Source of the DNA: JAUIET01 sp045106985
Lineage (GTDB): Bacteria; Pseudomonadota; Gammaproteobacteria; Pseudomonadales; JAUIET01
Assembly: GCA_045106985.1 (NCBI GenBank)
Contig: JBGCFQ010000006.1
Location: 1-64,000, forward strand
Direction: 5' to 3'
DNA length: 64,000 nucleotides
The notes beneath the pieces were generated by a model, which did no database searches, was not told the DNA's origin, and saw only the letters and a program-made list of their open reading frames with translations. Positions 25,430-34,941 of the stretch are shown piece by piece. The first letter of the stretch is position 1. Each line of letters starts with the position of its first letter. The translations under genes were made by a program, and so were the position numbers.

Positions 25430-26233
25430 ATGTGGAGATTAGTTGGTGCGTTAATAGGCTTTTTCATTGCGGGTTTACCCGGTGCGATTGTCGGTTATTT
25501 GTTTGGCTGGATCTTTCAAAAGTCAGGACTAAGCCGATCTGCAATGAGCGGTCCATTTGCCAATCTCAGTGGCAAGCGTGAGCAGTATTTTGAAACCGCT
25601 TTCCGTCTTATGGGGCATGTGGCAAAGGCTGATGGGCGAATCAGTGAAGAAGAGATTGCTCTGGCTCAGCAGCTAATGGATCAAATGGGTCTGTCTGCTG
25701 AGAAGAAACGCTCAGCGATTGACTTGTTTAAGCAAGGAGCAGAGTCGTCTTTTAGTGTGCAAAGTGAGCTGGATAACTTTGTTGCAAGTTGTGGTCAACG
25801 CTCGGCTTTGGCCAATATGCTTTTGGTCACACTAATAAGTACAGCATTTGCTGATGCCTCTATAGATGAGGCTGAACAGCGTACCCTCGCCGAGGTGGCC
25901 CAGCGTCTTGGGTTTAGCCAACAGCAATTTGAGCAGTTGTTGGGCATGGTCGCAGCGCAGCGAGGTTTTTCCGGTGGGGCAGGTGGTACAGCAGAAAATC
26001 AACAAGCTGCGTTAGATGCGGCCTACGCAGCCTTGGGTGCTAGTTCTAGTGACGACGACAAAACTTTAAAGCGCGCTTACCGAAAACTTATTAGCAAACA
26101 TCACCCCGATAAGTTGATAGCACAGGGTTTGCCCGAGGACATGATCGCTGTGGCGACAGCCAAATCGCAAGAAATACAGTCAGCCTACGATATGATTGAA
26201 AAATATCGGAAGAGCAACCCCAATAATGCTTAA
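25430..26233 (+). CDS. djlA: DjlA-like membrane-anchored J-domain co-chaperone
   Basis: A 267-residue protein: one N-terminal membrane span (about residues 4-29, Gly-rich as in DjlA dimers), a TerB/DjlA helical domain with acidic repeats (KADGRISEEEI and ADASIDEAEQ, about 60-180) and a C-terminal J domain with the HPD motif in ISKHHPDKL (about 200-260). It should stimulate DnaK at the inner membrane. It starts 32 bases after the ParA stop and may be cotranscribed with it. Domain order and length match E. coli DjlA. Confidence 0.9.
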   Translation: MWRLVGALIGFFIAGLPGAIVGYLFGWIFQKSGLSRSAMSGPFANLSGKREQYFETAFRLMGHVAKADGRISEEEIALAQQLMDQMGLSAEKKRSAIDLFKQGAESSFSVQSELDNFVASCGQRSALANMLLVTLISTAFADASIDEAEQRTLAEVAQRLGFSQQQFEQLLGMVAAQRGFSGGAGGTAENQQAALDAAYAALGASSSDDDKTLKRAYRKLISKHHPDKLIAQGLPEDMIAVATAKSQEIQSAYDMIEKYRKSNPNNA

Positions 26234-26259
26234 GTCTGATAGAGGAACGCCCGTGGCTT

Positions 26260-26315
26260 TTATAGAAGCGCTCAAGGCTGTTATAGAAACGTTCAAGACT
26301 GTTATAGAAAGATCC
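26260..26315 (+). repeat. 21-base tandem repeat before ppx/gppA-like gene
   Basis: Two near-identical 21-base units at 26260-26280 and 26281-26301, then a partial third copy from 26302. Each begins TTATAGAA and 18 of 21 positions match between units 1 and 2. The repeat runs up to the ribosome site of the next gene and is open in one frame: ATG 26226 to TGA 26333 would give 35 residues with a seven-residue repeat (VIETFKT). It may be a coupling leader peptide or simple expansion. Confidence 0.6.
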
Positions 26316-26316
26316 A

Positions 26317-27216
26317 ATGTTTGCTGCCATTGATCTCGGGTCCAATAGTTTTCATTTACTGATAGCTCGGGCGAACGTGCATGGCATCGAACAATTTGAT
26401 CGCTTCAGTAGTAAAGTTCAGTTAGCCGAGGGCTTGGTCGATTCAGGCCGCCTGACGGCTGCAGCAATGCACCGCGGATACGAATGCCTTGAAGAGCTCA
26501 GAGATCACCTAAATTGGTTTGATGTACGTGCTGTGCGTGCAGTAGGTACACATGCTCTGCGGGTGGCAAGCAATGCTCCGCAGTTCGTGCGCGCGGCTGA
26601 AAAAATTCTTAAAGTACCGATAGAGGTATTGAGCGGTGAATTGGAAGCAAAGCTTATTTATGAGGGCTTGCATGCCAGTCAGAACCTGCAAAGCAGTGTC
26701 TTGGTGATAGACATTGGTGGCGGTAGCACCGAATTCGCGTTAGGGGAGTCAGACCAATTAAACCTGACATTCAGCGAAGAAATGGGTTGCGTGACTCTGC
26801 GTGATCAATATTTTGCAGACGGCAATATTAATCGCGAAAACTATAACGCGGCAGTTATTGATGTTCGTCAATGGGTTCAGTTACCCGCGAGCCAGCTAGA
26901 CGGCCACGATTGGTCAGCGGTATGGGGTAGTTCAGGCACGTTAAAAGCCGTTGCTCGAATGCTCAATGGATTACATGGCTGTGGCTTTGTTATACAACGG
27001 CATCAATTGCTAGCGTTGACAAAGGATATGCTGCGGCGCAGAAATGTCGCAAATTTGCATTATCCCTATCTAAACGATGATCGAAAATCAGTGATTATCC
27101 CAGGCATTATCATCATCAATGAGTTAATGGATGAGCTTGGTATAGAGACTATTCTCGTTAGCCAGGCGTCGTTACGAGAAGGTCTGGTGTGGCAAATGGC
27201 GAATCCGACTTTCTAG
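26317..27216 (+). CDS. Short Ppx/GppA-family phosphatase
   Basis: Actin-fold phosphatase of 299 residues, only the N-terminal two-domain core of the usual 500-residue Ppx/GppA. AAIDLGSNSFHLLIA and VLVIDIGGGSTEFALG are the phosphate loops, and VRAVGTHALR is conserved. It should hydrolyse inorganic polyphosphate end residues or pppGpp. The ribosome site AGAAAGA lies inside the last 21-base repeat. Polyphosphate kinase is about 4 kb away on the other strand, so both enzymes for polyphosphate turnover may be in this neighbourhood. Short forms like this resemble the mycobacterial exopolyphosphatase. Confidence 0.85.
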   Translation: MFAAIDLGSNSFHLLIARANVHGIEQFDRFSSKVQLAEGLVDSGRLTAAAMHRGYECLEELRDHLNWFDVRAVRAVGTHALRVASNAPQFVRAAEKILKVPIEVLSGELEAKLIYEGLHASQNLQSSVLVIDIGGGSTEFALGESDQLNLTFSEEMGCVTLRDQYFADGNINRENYNAAVIDVRQWVQLPASQLDGHDWSAVWGSSGTLKAVARMLNGLHGCGFVIQRHQLLALTKDMLRRRNVANLHYPYLNDDRKSVIIPGIIIINELMDELGIETILVSQASLREGLVWQMANPTF

Positions 27217-27455
27217 TTAGTTGTTGCGTGAATCATCAACTCCGTCTTAAGAACAGCAACGGCCTTTGCTTCGAGCCCCAACGCCTCCGGCGTGCCCACA
27301 GTCACAAAACAGCCGTCGCTACGCTAGTCTGTTTTGCTTGCTCGGCTGGGTCTTTTTATCTACGCAAACACCGTTGATGTTCTTGTGACTCACAGCGTGC
27401 CAACTTGAAAAATGCCCTCAAAAAGCAGAAGAATAAGGCGGTGCTGCCTAACGAG

Positions 27456-27599
27456 CCACGGCATTGAGTGCTGCTTTTGTGAACGTAAAAAACGCAGGCC
27501 GAAAGACTAAAAGAGGCAAGCGCAGCGATGGCTCTTTTAGGAAAGAGGGAACCCCGGAGGGGACAAGTCACGCAACAAAAGCAGTACTCGATGCCGTGG
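27456..27599. repeat. Palindromic element with 25-base terminal inverted repeats
   Basis: Arms at 27456-27480 and 27575-27599 are inverted copies matching at 23 of 25 bases, with ends CCACGGCAT and ATGCCGTGG. They enclose 94 bases that contain two more hairpins. The size and layout are those of a MITE or large REP-type element, with no coding capacity. Confidence 0.7.
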
Positions 27600-27643
27600 C
27601 GGACTAAGACGCCGTGTCGAACCAAGACGCCGTGGCGAACTAA
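27590..27643. repeat. Triplicate 18-base tandem repeat
   Basis: Three direct copies of an 18-base unit (27590-27607, 27608-27625, 27626-27643; consensus GACGCCGTGGCGAACTAA) with a few substitutions. The first copy overlaps the right arm of the palindromic element, so it may come from duplication of the element end. Confidence 0.75.
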
Positions 27644-27683
27644 ATAATGCCACGCAGTCCTGAAGCCAATTTAGAATTAGAAG

Positions 27684-27710
27684 CAAAAAAAACGGGCCCT
27701 AAGGCCCGTT
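27684..27710 (-). terminator. Rho-independent terminator of isocitrate lyase gene
   Basis: Read on the minus strand, AACGGGCC-TTAG-GGCCCGTT forms an 8-base GC-rich stem with a 4-base loop and is followed by a run of T. It lies 22 bases after the aceA stop. Confidence 0.9.
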
Positions 27711-27732
27711 TCTCTTTTACCAGAATAGCTAC

Positions 27733-29334
27733 CTAGCCAAACTGATTCATCGTGTTGTCTTCGCCAGAGGCCTTAAGTGCTTGGTCTCCAGAGAAGTATT
27801 CCTTGTGGTCGTCACCGATGTTTGAACCGGCCATGTCCTGGTGCTTAACAGTTGCAATGCCCTGGCGAATTTCTTCGCGCTGAACACCTTTAACATAAGC
27901 GAGCATACCCATTTCACCAAAGTAACCTTTTGCAAGGGTATCGGTGGACAGTGCTGCTGTGTGGTACGTAGGCAATGTGATCAAGTGGTGGAAAATACCC
28001 GCTTCACGTGCTGCGTCAGCTTGGAAGGTGCGAATGCTTTCATCCGCCGCTTCAGCCAGCTCTGTGCCGTCATAATCCACACTCATCAACTTAGCACGGT
28101 CGTAAGCACTAACGTCTTTGCCATCTGTCTGCCAGGCATCAAACAATTGCTGGCGGAAGCTTAGAGTCCAGTTAAACGAAGGTGAGTTGTTATACACAAG
28201 CTTAGCGTTAGGAATAGTTTCCCGAACTCGGTTTACCATTGCAGCAATTTGGCCAACATGAGGCTTCTCGGTTTCGATCCATAACAAATCGGCACCATTT
28301 TGCAGTGAAGTAACACAGTCAAGAACCACGCGGTCTTCGCCAGAGCCGTCTTTAAACTTATAAAGACCGTTTGGAAGACGAATAGGTTTAACAAGCTTAC
28401 CGTCTTGCTTGATGACAACGTCGCCTTCGGCCACGTCATCAGCACTGTTAACAGTCTGAGTGTCGAGGAATGCATTGTACTTGTGAGCAAGGTCGCCAGC
28501 TGAGGTAGATACTGGGATCTTCTGGGTTAAGCCAGCGCCTAATGAGTCAGTTCGGGCAACGATAACACCGTCATCAACACCGAGCTCGAGGAATGCATAG
28601 CGACAAGCATTGATCTTAGATAAGAAGTCTTCGTGAGGTACGGTTACTTTGCCGTCTTGGTGGCCACACTGTTTAGCGTCTGACACCTGGTTTTCGATTT
28701 GAATACATGCTGCACCGGCTTCAATCATCTGCTTGGCCAGCAGGTAGGTAGCTTCTTCGTTACCAAAGCCGGCATCGATGTCGGCAATGATTGGCACAAC
28801 GTGAGTTTCGAAGTTGTCGATTTGATTTTGAAGGTCTGCGGCTTTGGCATCGTCGCCTGCTTTGCGCGCTGCGTCCATGTCGCGGAAAAGATGATTCATT
28901 TCCCATGCGTCAGCTTGCTTCAAAAATGTGTACAGCTCGGCTATTAATGCAGGTACTGAAGTTTTTTCATGCATAGATTGATCGGGCAGCGGTCCGAACT
29001 CGGAACGAAGTGCAGCAACCATCCAACCTGAAAGATACAAATAGCGTTGCTTGGTATGACCGAAATGCTTCTTGATTGAAATCATTTTCTGTTGGCCAAT
29101 GAAACCGTGCCAGCAGCCAAGAGATTGGGTATAGGCGCTTGTGTCCAGGTCGTACGCATCCATGTCGTCGCGCATTATCTTTGCCGTATAGCGTGCAATG
29201 TCCAGACCAGTCGCAAAGCGGTTTTGGGCTCGCATTCGAGCGGCGTATTCGGGATTTATGGCATCCCATCGTCCATCTTGAGCACTTTTAAGTGCTTGTA
29301 AAGCTTCAATATCAGAAGTGTAACTGCTGGCCAT
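27733..29334 (-). CDS. aceA: Isocitrate lyase, long Pseudomonas-type
   Basis: Cleaves isocitrate to glyoxylate and succinate, the first step of the glyoxylate shunt, needed for growth on acetyl-CoA-yielding compounds. The 533 residues correspond to the long subfamily typical of Pseudomonas rather than the about 430-residue E. coli form. The catalytic loop is KQCGHQDGKV with the essential Cys, IADIDAGFGN binds Mg and glyoxylate, and YNNSPSFNW is conserved. AAAGGA precedes the ATG. It is a single gene with its own terminator; malate synthase is not in the window. It fits the neighbouring steroid and acyl-CoA catabolism, which release acetyl-CoA. Confidence 0.95.
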   Translation of the reverse strand: MASSYTSDIEALQALKSAQDGRWDAINPEYAARMRAQNRFATGLDIARYTAKIMRDDMDAYDLDTSAYTQSLGCWHGFIGQQKMISIKKHFGHTKQRYLYLSGWMVAALRSEFGPLPDQSMHEKTSVPALIAELYTFLKQADAWEMNHLFRDMDAARKAGDDAKAADLQNQIDNFETHVVPIIADIDAGFGNEEATYLLAKQMIEAGAACIQIENQVSDAKQCGHQDGKVTVPHEDFLSKINACRYAFLELGVDDGVIVARTDSLGAGLTQKIPVSTSAGDLAHKYNAFLDTQTVNSADDVAEGDVVIKQDGKLVKPIRLPNGLYKFKDGSGEDRVVLDCVTSLQNGADLLWIETEKPHVGQIAAMVNRVRETIPNAKLVYNNSPSFNWTLSFRQQLFDAWQTDGKDVSAYDRAKLMSVDYDGTELAEAADESIRTFQADAAREAGIFHHLITLPTYHTAALSTDTLAKGYFGEMGMLAYVKGVQREEIRQGIATVKHQDMAGSNIGDDHKEYFSGDQALKASGEDNTMNQFG

Positions 29335-29537
29335 GAGCGGTCCTTTTAGCGTTTGCGTGTGACTTTAATGTGAAACGAATAGACTCGAAAGAGGGTCTAA
29401 AAGCTTGCGAGAAGTGTAGTGAGAATTGCTGAATTTAGCTAATTTATATGGATCATGTCCGTCATTCACGCGGTGAATGACTTTTTAAAACAATGATTTA
29501 GGTGAGCGCTATTCCATTCTAAGCGACGACTGGTCGA

Positions 29538-30911
29538 TTATATGGCGTCGTGTAAGTGCAATGGAGTCGTGTCAATAACAGCCATCCAACGCTCAAGCTC
29601 ATTAGGCAGAACCTTTTCCGAGAGATGCAATTCGCCCATGGTCAGAATTTCTTCCTGCACAGATGCTACCGTTCTAACCCAAGGGTTTTCCTGTTGCAAG
29701 TCGCTGGGCAATGCCTTGGCGGCGTCAATGGCTTGCTTTGGATTATCGAAGTCTTCGGTTACCGCTTTATACCAAGGCTCGCCATGCGCCAGGCTGCGGT
29801 ACATTTTGACACCATGTTCTGCATGCTCAGCGACAAAAGCCTCCATATCTTCTTCAGAGGAGCCGGCCATTAGCTGCAGTACGTATTGGTCTGAACCGGT
29901 TTGCAGAAGGTCGATCTCATCATCAGAAAGACGGTCACTAAACTCCACAAATTCTTCAGGTAACTCAACTTCAAATTCTTCATCGGCAATGCTGTCTTGT
30001 TCTTCTATATTCGATAGGTCCACAAGATCTATTTGCTCTGATGCAGCGTATGCGTCCAAAGCGCTTGATGGCGGCGTTAGCGCGTTATAAAGGCTTGTGA
30101 CAGAGATAGCCGCTGTTAAGCATGCAGCAGCAACCCAGGCACCGGTGTCGCTCTGTGACCAAGTAAGCGACGTAGTCGCGCTGATGCGTGTCACGTTATC
30201 GGCGCAATTACTCGCCGCCTTCCGCTTGTTCAATACATATTCAGCTTGCTGGTTTACCCTCAGGGGTACGCCTTCACTAGCGGTGTAAATTGAATCCAAT
30301 TCGAGGTCTGTAAAGCTCACAGCCCGATGGTAGTGATGGGCAAGATAAGCGGCTAACTCTTCGCGATACATTCTGCGCAGGCTCATGCTAGGTACGTTTT
30401 GTTGCTGCAAAAATTGACAGACAACATCGACAGCTTCGTTATCAACGAATAGCACGCTATGACTTGCGCCCGGTGCAGACAGCACGGCAAGCAATTCTCT
30501 GATGACGGGCAGAGGCAGTGCGTGTGCATCGTCAAACAGCACCAGCAAAGGTCTGTCTTTAAAGTTAAATGACAAGTGACGCTCGATTTGCGCCCGCATT
30601 TCCTCAACAGTGTGCTCGGGGTCTTGTGTGATGTTGAGCGTTTCGGCTATATGTTCAAGTACTTTATCAATGGTGCCGTAATGCCCGCTAAACGAAATTA
30701 TTTTCATTTGCGGCCGCATATCTACGTGTAACTCTTGCAATAAAGATGTCTTGCCCACACCCTCAGGACCGCTTACAACGCAGATCTTAAATTCTGGCGT
30801 GCCAAGTGATACGCGCAATTCCTCAAGTATTTCGGCACGTCCCGCGCCGCTAAAAAAATGACGATCTTTCTGGAATTTTCTAAGGTCAATGGGTGTTGAA
30901 CCTTTGCTCAC
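29538..30911 (-). CDS. DamX-like AAA ATPase with C-terminal SPOR domain
   Basis: A 457-residue protein. An N-terminal AAA/ExeA-like ATPase (about 1-235) has Walker A GPEGVGKTS and Walker B PLLVLFDDAHAL. A single membrane span (about 263-282, AAACLTAAISVTSLYNAL) is followed by an acidic linker (about 290-345) and a SPOR domain (about 350-430) starting YVLQLMAGSS. SPOR domains bind denuded glycan at the division septum, so this is a DamX-type cell division factor. Start is GTG with AGGAGA. DamX usually follows aroK-aroB; here it stands alone. Confidence 0.83.
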   Translation of the reverse strand: MSKGSTPIDLRKFQKDRHFFSGAGRAEILEELRVSLGTPEFKICVVSGPEGVGKTSLLQELHVDMRPQMKIISFSGHYGTIDKVLEHIAETLNITQDPEHTVEEMRAQIERHLSFNFKDRPLLVLFDDAHALPLPVIRELLAVLSAPGASHSVLFVDNEAVDVVCQFLQQQNVPSMSLRRMYREELAAYLAHHYHRAVSFTDLELDSIYTASEGVPLRVNQQAEYVLNKRKAASNCADNVTRISATTSLTWSQSDTGAWVAAACLTAAISVTSLYNALTPPSSALDAYAASEQIDLVDLSNIEEQDSIADEEFEVELPEEFVEFSDRLSDDEIDLLQTGSDQYVLQLMAGSSEEDMEAFVAEHAEHGVKMYRSLAHGEPWYKAVTEDFDNPKQAIDAAKALPSDLQQENPWVRTVASVQEEILTMGELHLSEKVLPNELERWMAVIDTTPLHLHDAI

Positions 30912-31190
30912 GACAACTCTCCTGAACAGCTTTATATTATCGGGACTTGAGAAGAATGGTAATTCTATACAAACTTAAATTGAGGGGCCATCAGAAATGA
31001 GAGCAATATTCTATTCCGATTACTAAGTGCTCAATGTGTAAATAAACTAAACGACTTTCAGCTGTGGCTTGCTGAAAAAACGACCTATTTGCTTCAACGG
31101 TTTTTTAACGGGCATTGCGTTTCTTTTTTAAACAAGGAAAGCTAGAGAATCAAAAAACGAAATCTATAGGCCAAGATCTTAGCTAAATAT

Positions 31191-33311
31191 TTACTGCGCA
31201 TATTTGTCGATTAACATATTTTGGGCGCTGAACAACATGGATGGATCTTCCACTTCAGTGTGCAAATATTCTCCATCTGCTTGTAGCTCCCAAGCATTTT
31301 GGGTGTCGAGCAGAAGCACCTCTAGTTCTTTCTTAACTCTGTCTGCGAGTTTGGTGCTCAAGATGGGGAAGCACACCTCAACCCGTCGAAGGAGGTTGCG
31401 ATCCATTAGGTCCGCGCTAGACGCGAAGATACGCTGCTCCGCATTCTTAAAAAAGTAAACGCGAGAGTGTTCTAAAAAACGACCGACAATAGATACAACC
31501 CTAATGTTTTCAGACACACCAGGTATGCCTGGTCGCAGGCAGCACATGCCACGTACGAGTAGGTCCACTTTTACACCAGCGCAGGATGCCTCATACAATG
31601 CCATGATGGTTTTTCTTTCCGTTAAGCCATTGCACTTCAATATTACTCGCGCAGCTTCGCCTTTCTTTGCGGCTTCTGTTTCAGCGTTGATCAAGCCCAG
31701 TAGGCGTTTTTGCAAAGTAAATGGCGCATGAAAAAGATATTGCGGCTTTATCTCTTTACCCATTCCAGTTAGTTGATGGAATACTTTATGCACATCGTTG
31801 CCTACCTGCTCGTCGGAGCTCAGCAGGCTATAGTCTGTGTAGATGCGCGCATTGCCACTGTGATAGTTGCCAGTACCCAGATGAAAGTAACGCCTTAGCT
31901 TTTTTCCTTCCTTGCGCACTATCAGCAACATTTTCGCGTGCGTTTTGTGAGTGAGAACACCGTAGACAACAACGGCGCCCGCTTCTTGTAAGCGTGCTGC
32001 AAAGTGTAAGTTATCTTCTTCGTCAAAGCGGGCTCGTAGCTCGACAACCGCGGTGACTTCCTTGCCGTTTCGCGCCGCCTCAATTAAGGCCTCCACGACT
32101 TCAGAACTGCTATTGCTGCGATAAAGAGTTTGCTTTATCGCTAATACTTCGGGATCGCGTGCAGCTTGTCGAACGAGGTCAATGACCGGCGAGAAAGACT
32201 GGTAAGGGTGGTGCAGAAGTAAATCGCCGTGAGAAATTGTTTGGAACATATTTGACGATTCCCGCACCCGACGTGGAATGCCAGGAACCAACGCGGGAAA
32301 AGATATGTCAGGTCGATCTAACAAATTTAGTGTTTCTAATAATCGCTGTAAGTTTACAGGGCCGTTTATTTTGTAAAGCTCTTCTTCTCCGAGGTTAAAC
32401 CGCTGTAGCAAATAATCTGATAGAGCCTCTGGACATTCGTGAGCAACTTCCAATTTAACGGCAGAGCCGAAACGACGGGAGCTTAGTTCGCCTCTTAAAG
32501 CATGTGCGATGTCTTCCACTTCGGCATCGATTATATCCAGATCGGAATTTCGTATAACTCGAAACTGATGGCACTCATTAACGGTCATTCCAGGGAACAG
32601 CTCGCCAACATGAGCGCGAATGATGCTGGACAGAAAGATGAAGTGATCGCCCTGACCACTTAGCTCTTCAGGTACTTTGATAATTCTTGGAAGACTTCTT
32701 GGGACAGGCACAATAGCCAAGCCACTCTCGCGATCGAATGCATCTTTGCCGCTTAGCGATAAAATGAAGTTAAGACTTTTGTTTACTAGCCGCGGGAAGG
32801 GGTGGGCGGGATCAAGCCCCAATGGGCTAATCACAGGCGCAACTTCATTCTTAAAGTACTTCTTCAACCAAGCGCTTTGCTGCTCTGTCCAATTTTCAAT
32901 GTTGAGAAACCGCACGTCAGCCATCGCCAGCTCTGGCAGCAGTATTTCGTTCCATATTTGATGCTGTCGATCCGTAATCACATGGCAGCGGCGATGCAGC
33001 TCCTTCAATACTTCTCGTGGGCTGTTGCCATCGGGGCCAGTATTTTCTCGGCCGAACTCTATTTGGCTTTTTTGTCCCGCTAATCGAATTTCAAAGAATT
33101 CGTCCATGTTGGACGCAAAGATGAGTAAAAATCGCAGTCTTTCCAGAAGTGGTACATCAGGGTTTGTTGCTTGAATCAGAACGCGTTCGTTGAACTTGAG
33201 CCGGCTGTATTCCTGATTTAGGTAGAGTTCTGGTGAATCCAGACTTGGCACGCGGCGACTTTTCGTCTTCACCTCATCGACAACGGTAAGCTTGGGTGGA
33301 ACTTTGTTCAT
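31191..33311 (-). CDS. ppk1: Polyphosphate kinase 1
   Basis: Reversibly polymerises inorganic polyphosphate from ATP at the membrane. 706 residues, the standard four-domain PPK1. The N-terminal SPELYLNQEYSRLKFNERVL is typical; the phospho-His that carries the phosphate is in THKTHAKMLLI, and RRYFHLGTGNYHSGNARIYTD has the second HxK-like site (only motif HLGTGNYH quoted as key). The C-terminal DLMDRNLLRRVEVCFP is conserved. Its ATG overlaps the stop of the upstream thiolase-like gene as ATGA, so they form an operon. Polyphosphate synthesis could link to storage along with the phasin nearby. Confidence 0.95.
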   Translation of the reverse strand: MNKVPPKLTVVDEVKTKSRRVPSLDSPELYLNQEYSRLKFNERVLIQATNPDVPLLERLRFLLIFASNMDEFFEIRLAGQKSQIEFGRENTGPDGNSPREVLKELHRRCHVITDRQHQIWNEILLPELAMADVRFLNIENWTEQQSAWLKKYFKNEVAPVISPLGLDPAHPFPRLVNKSLNFILSLSGKDAFDRESGLAIVPVPRSLPRIIKVPEELSGQGDHFIFLSSIIRAHVGELFPGMTVNECHQFRVIRNSDLDIIDAEVEDIAHALRGELSSRRFGSAVKLEVAHECPEALSDYLLQRFNLGEEELYKINGPVNLQRLLETLNLLDRPDISFPALVPGIPRRVRESSNMFQTISHGDLLLHHPYQSFSPVIDLVRQAARDPEVLAIKQTLYRSNSSSEVVEALIEAARNGKEVTAVVELRARFDEEDNLHFAARLQEAGAVVVYGVLTHKTHAKMLLIVRKEGKKLRRYFHLGTGNYHSGNARIYTDYSLLSSDEQVGNDVHKVFHQLTGMGKEIKPQYLFHAPFTLQKRLLGLINAETEAAKKGEAARVILKCNGLTERKTIMALYEASCAGVKVDLLVRGMCCLRPGIPGVSENIRVVSIVGRFLEHSRVYFFKNAEQRIFASSADLMDRNLLRRVEVCFPILSTKLADRVKKELEVLLLDTQNAWELQADGEYLHTEVEDPSMLFSAQNMLIDKYAQ

Positions 33312-34798
33312 ATAGGTAGGTAACTCAATTCATTATCTGTGCCGATCGTAACCCGTTCTCCACAGAATTCCTGGGCGCACACATGTTCAATCAATTCGGT
33401 ATTGGAACTAGTGGCAATCGCTCGACCTTTGTTTGGTGTATCACAGACGGCAATCAAAGAGTCGGGAAAGCCGGGAATACTGTTAACAGTATAGCCGGAT
33501 ACTCGCGCTGGGCCTGCATAATCAGGATCTAGTGGGTAGCACTTGGCGGCGGCCGCGGTTTGCTCAGATACGTCGTCAAACTGAAAGCCTTGCGGCTGGG
33601 GCGTGCTGGACCACACCGCGAAAGCTTGCTTGGTCAACATTCCACTAACGGAACTTACCAACCCTGTTTTACCAGGGTTTTGTCTCAGCAGTCGGCCCAT
33701 TGTGGCGGTCGACTGAAGAACAAAATTGTTAAGTGGTCCGCCTGCAAATGCCATACTTCCAGTAACGACCAACGGTTTGCCAGGCTTCACATCCAATTCT
33801 TGGGCATAGGCTTTCACTGCAGCGGGGAAGCAGCTGTACAGCTCTAGATAGTCAATCATGTCTATAGATGTGTTGGCCAATTCTAAGACGCGCTGCCCAG
33901 CAATTTTAGCGCCCTCGCAGCGGTGCAGTTCAGCTCTCTCTGAAACCAGGGTCATGTGGTCTGATTCTGTGCTGCTCACCGGAAATAACCACTGCTCGGG
34001 CGCTATCCCCAGTTCCTCGGCTTTTGCTACAGAGCACAGCAGTAAAGCGGACGCCTGATCAACATTCCATTGGGTGTTCATGCGTTTTGTGTAGGGGAAA
34101 GCAAGCATTCGATTTTGCTCAGAGGCCTGAGCAATCTCCTCCGCACTGAACCCATCTTTGATCCAGGCATCCGGATTTCTAGCCGCAATATCTGCGAACT
34201 TGGCGTATAGGCCGCCCAGCTCCCTGCGATGTTGTTCTATCCCAAGGCCGGCTTTGTACCTCATGGCACTTTCCATAATGGCGTAGGGAGTAACCGGCAT
34301 AGCCATGCCGCGTTGCATCTCAGCGTCGGAGACAATGTCTCCACTGATGGTTAAAAATTCGTCGGCTTGCGTATCAACTTGCGAGGTTTCAGGTATTTGC
34401 AGACCTTGTTTGCTGATTTGTATGGCGCGATACTTGGCTTCGCCGCCGCAGATTAACGCGATGGATTGTTCGCCACGTTGGATAGCTGCGCAAGCATTCG
34501 ATACAAGCGTTTGCTGCAGTATTCCAATGTCCGCTAATATCGTTTTCGCGTTGCCTATGCCTAGCTCATTGGCTATTAATCTCGCGGGGTCGGTGTAGCT
34601 CCAGGTACCGCGTGGCACGGCTATACTGTCGCATTGCTGTAGTATGCTGACAACGCCGCAATCCTTGGCCGCATTGGCCGCGGCCAAGCTCATCAGAGCG
34701 CAGGCTTCCAGGCTTTTCGCTGGTTCGCTGGACCGCTGTAGTGAGGTACCAATGCCAACCAGGATGGGCGTATTTGGGGCTAGTTGTTTATTCGACAT
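33308..34798 (-). CDS. Thiolase-like protein (SCP2-thiolase/TLP type)
   Basis: A 496-residue thiolase-superfamily protein annotated in many genomes as acetyl-CoA acetyltransferase. It keeps the fold (ICGGEAKYR, DYLELYSCFPAAVKAYAQ, and NFVLQSTATM) but the active-site CxS motif of true thiolases is not seen; the equivalent segment reads LVSNACAAIQ. An extra C-terminal OB-like domain of about 100 residues is typical of the TLP1 group. It may bind acyl-CoA or sterol-like lipids without normal thiolysis. Overlap of 4 bases with ppk1 indicates co-translation. The divergent epimerase gene shares the 143-base upstream region. Confidence 0.75.
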   Translation of the reverse strand: MSNKQLAPNTPILVGIGTSLQRSSEPAKSLEACALMSLAAANAAKDCGVVSILQQCDSIAVPRGTWSYTDPARLIANELGIGNAKTILADIGILQQTLVSNACAAIQRGEQSIALICGGEAKYRAIQISKQGLQIPETSQVDTQADEFLTISGDIVSDAEMQRGMAMPVTPYAIMESAMRYKAGLGIEQHRRELGGLYAKFADIAARNPDAWIKDGFSAEEIAQASEQNRMLAFPYTKRMNTQWNVDQASALLLCSVAKAEELGIAPEQWLFPVSSTESDHMTLVSERAELHRCEGAKIAGQRVLELANTSIDMIDYLELYSCFPAAVKAYAQELDVKPGKPLVVTGSMAFAGGPLNNFVLQSTATMGRLLRQNPGKTGLVSSVSGMLTKQAFAVWSSTPQPQGFQFDDVSEQTAAAAKCYPLDPDYAGPARVSGYTVNSIPGFPDSLIAVCDTPNKGRAIATSSNTELIEHVCAQEFCGERVTIGTDNELSYLPI

Positions 34799-34941
34799 TT
34801 CGTATGTAACCCGAGTCTTGTTTAGCTAAAGAATTAGCATACCGCAATAGTAAGTGTCGCTCTACGATGGTCGGTTGCAGTACGGTAAGGAGCCTGTGAA
34901 AATACTCCTGAATAGTGAACGTAGTTTGATAGCGTGGAGAT

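Larger units (their letters stand above)
27217..27660. other. Repeat-rich non-coding region between ppx-like and aceA
   Basis: A region without a believable gene; an 89-residue minus-strand frame at 27356-27625 is Cys/Leu-rich and looks spurious. It contains the palindromic element at 27456-27599, three 18-base repeats at 27590-27643, a CTAAAAGAG/CTCTTTTAG hairpin and a CCCCGGAGGGG hairpin. It may be a degenerate interspersed repeat or a structured RNA. Confidence 0.6.

Noticed and set aside
27356..27625. 89-residue minus-strand ORF between the Ppx-like gene and aceA
   Set aside because: It spans inverted and direct repeats, is Cys/Leu-rich without domain structure, and has no ribosome site; it looks like a chance frame through a repeat element.
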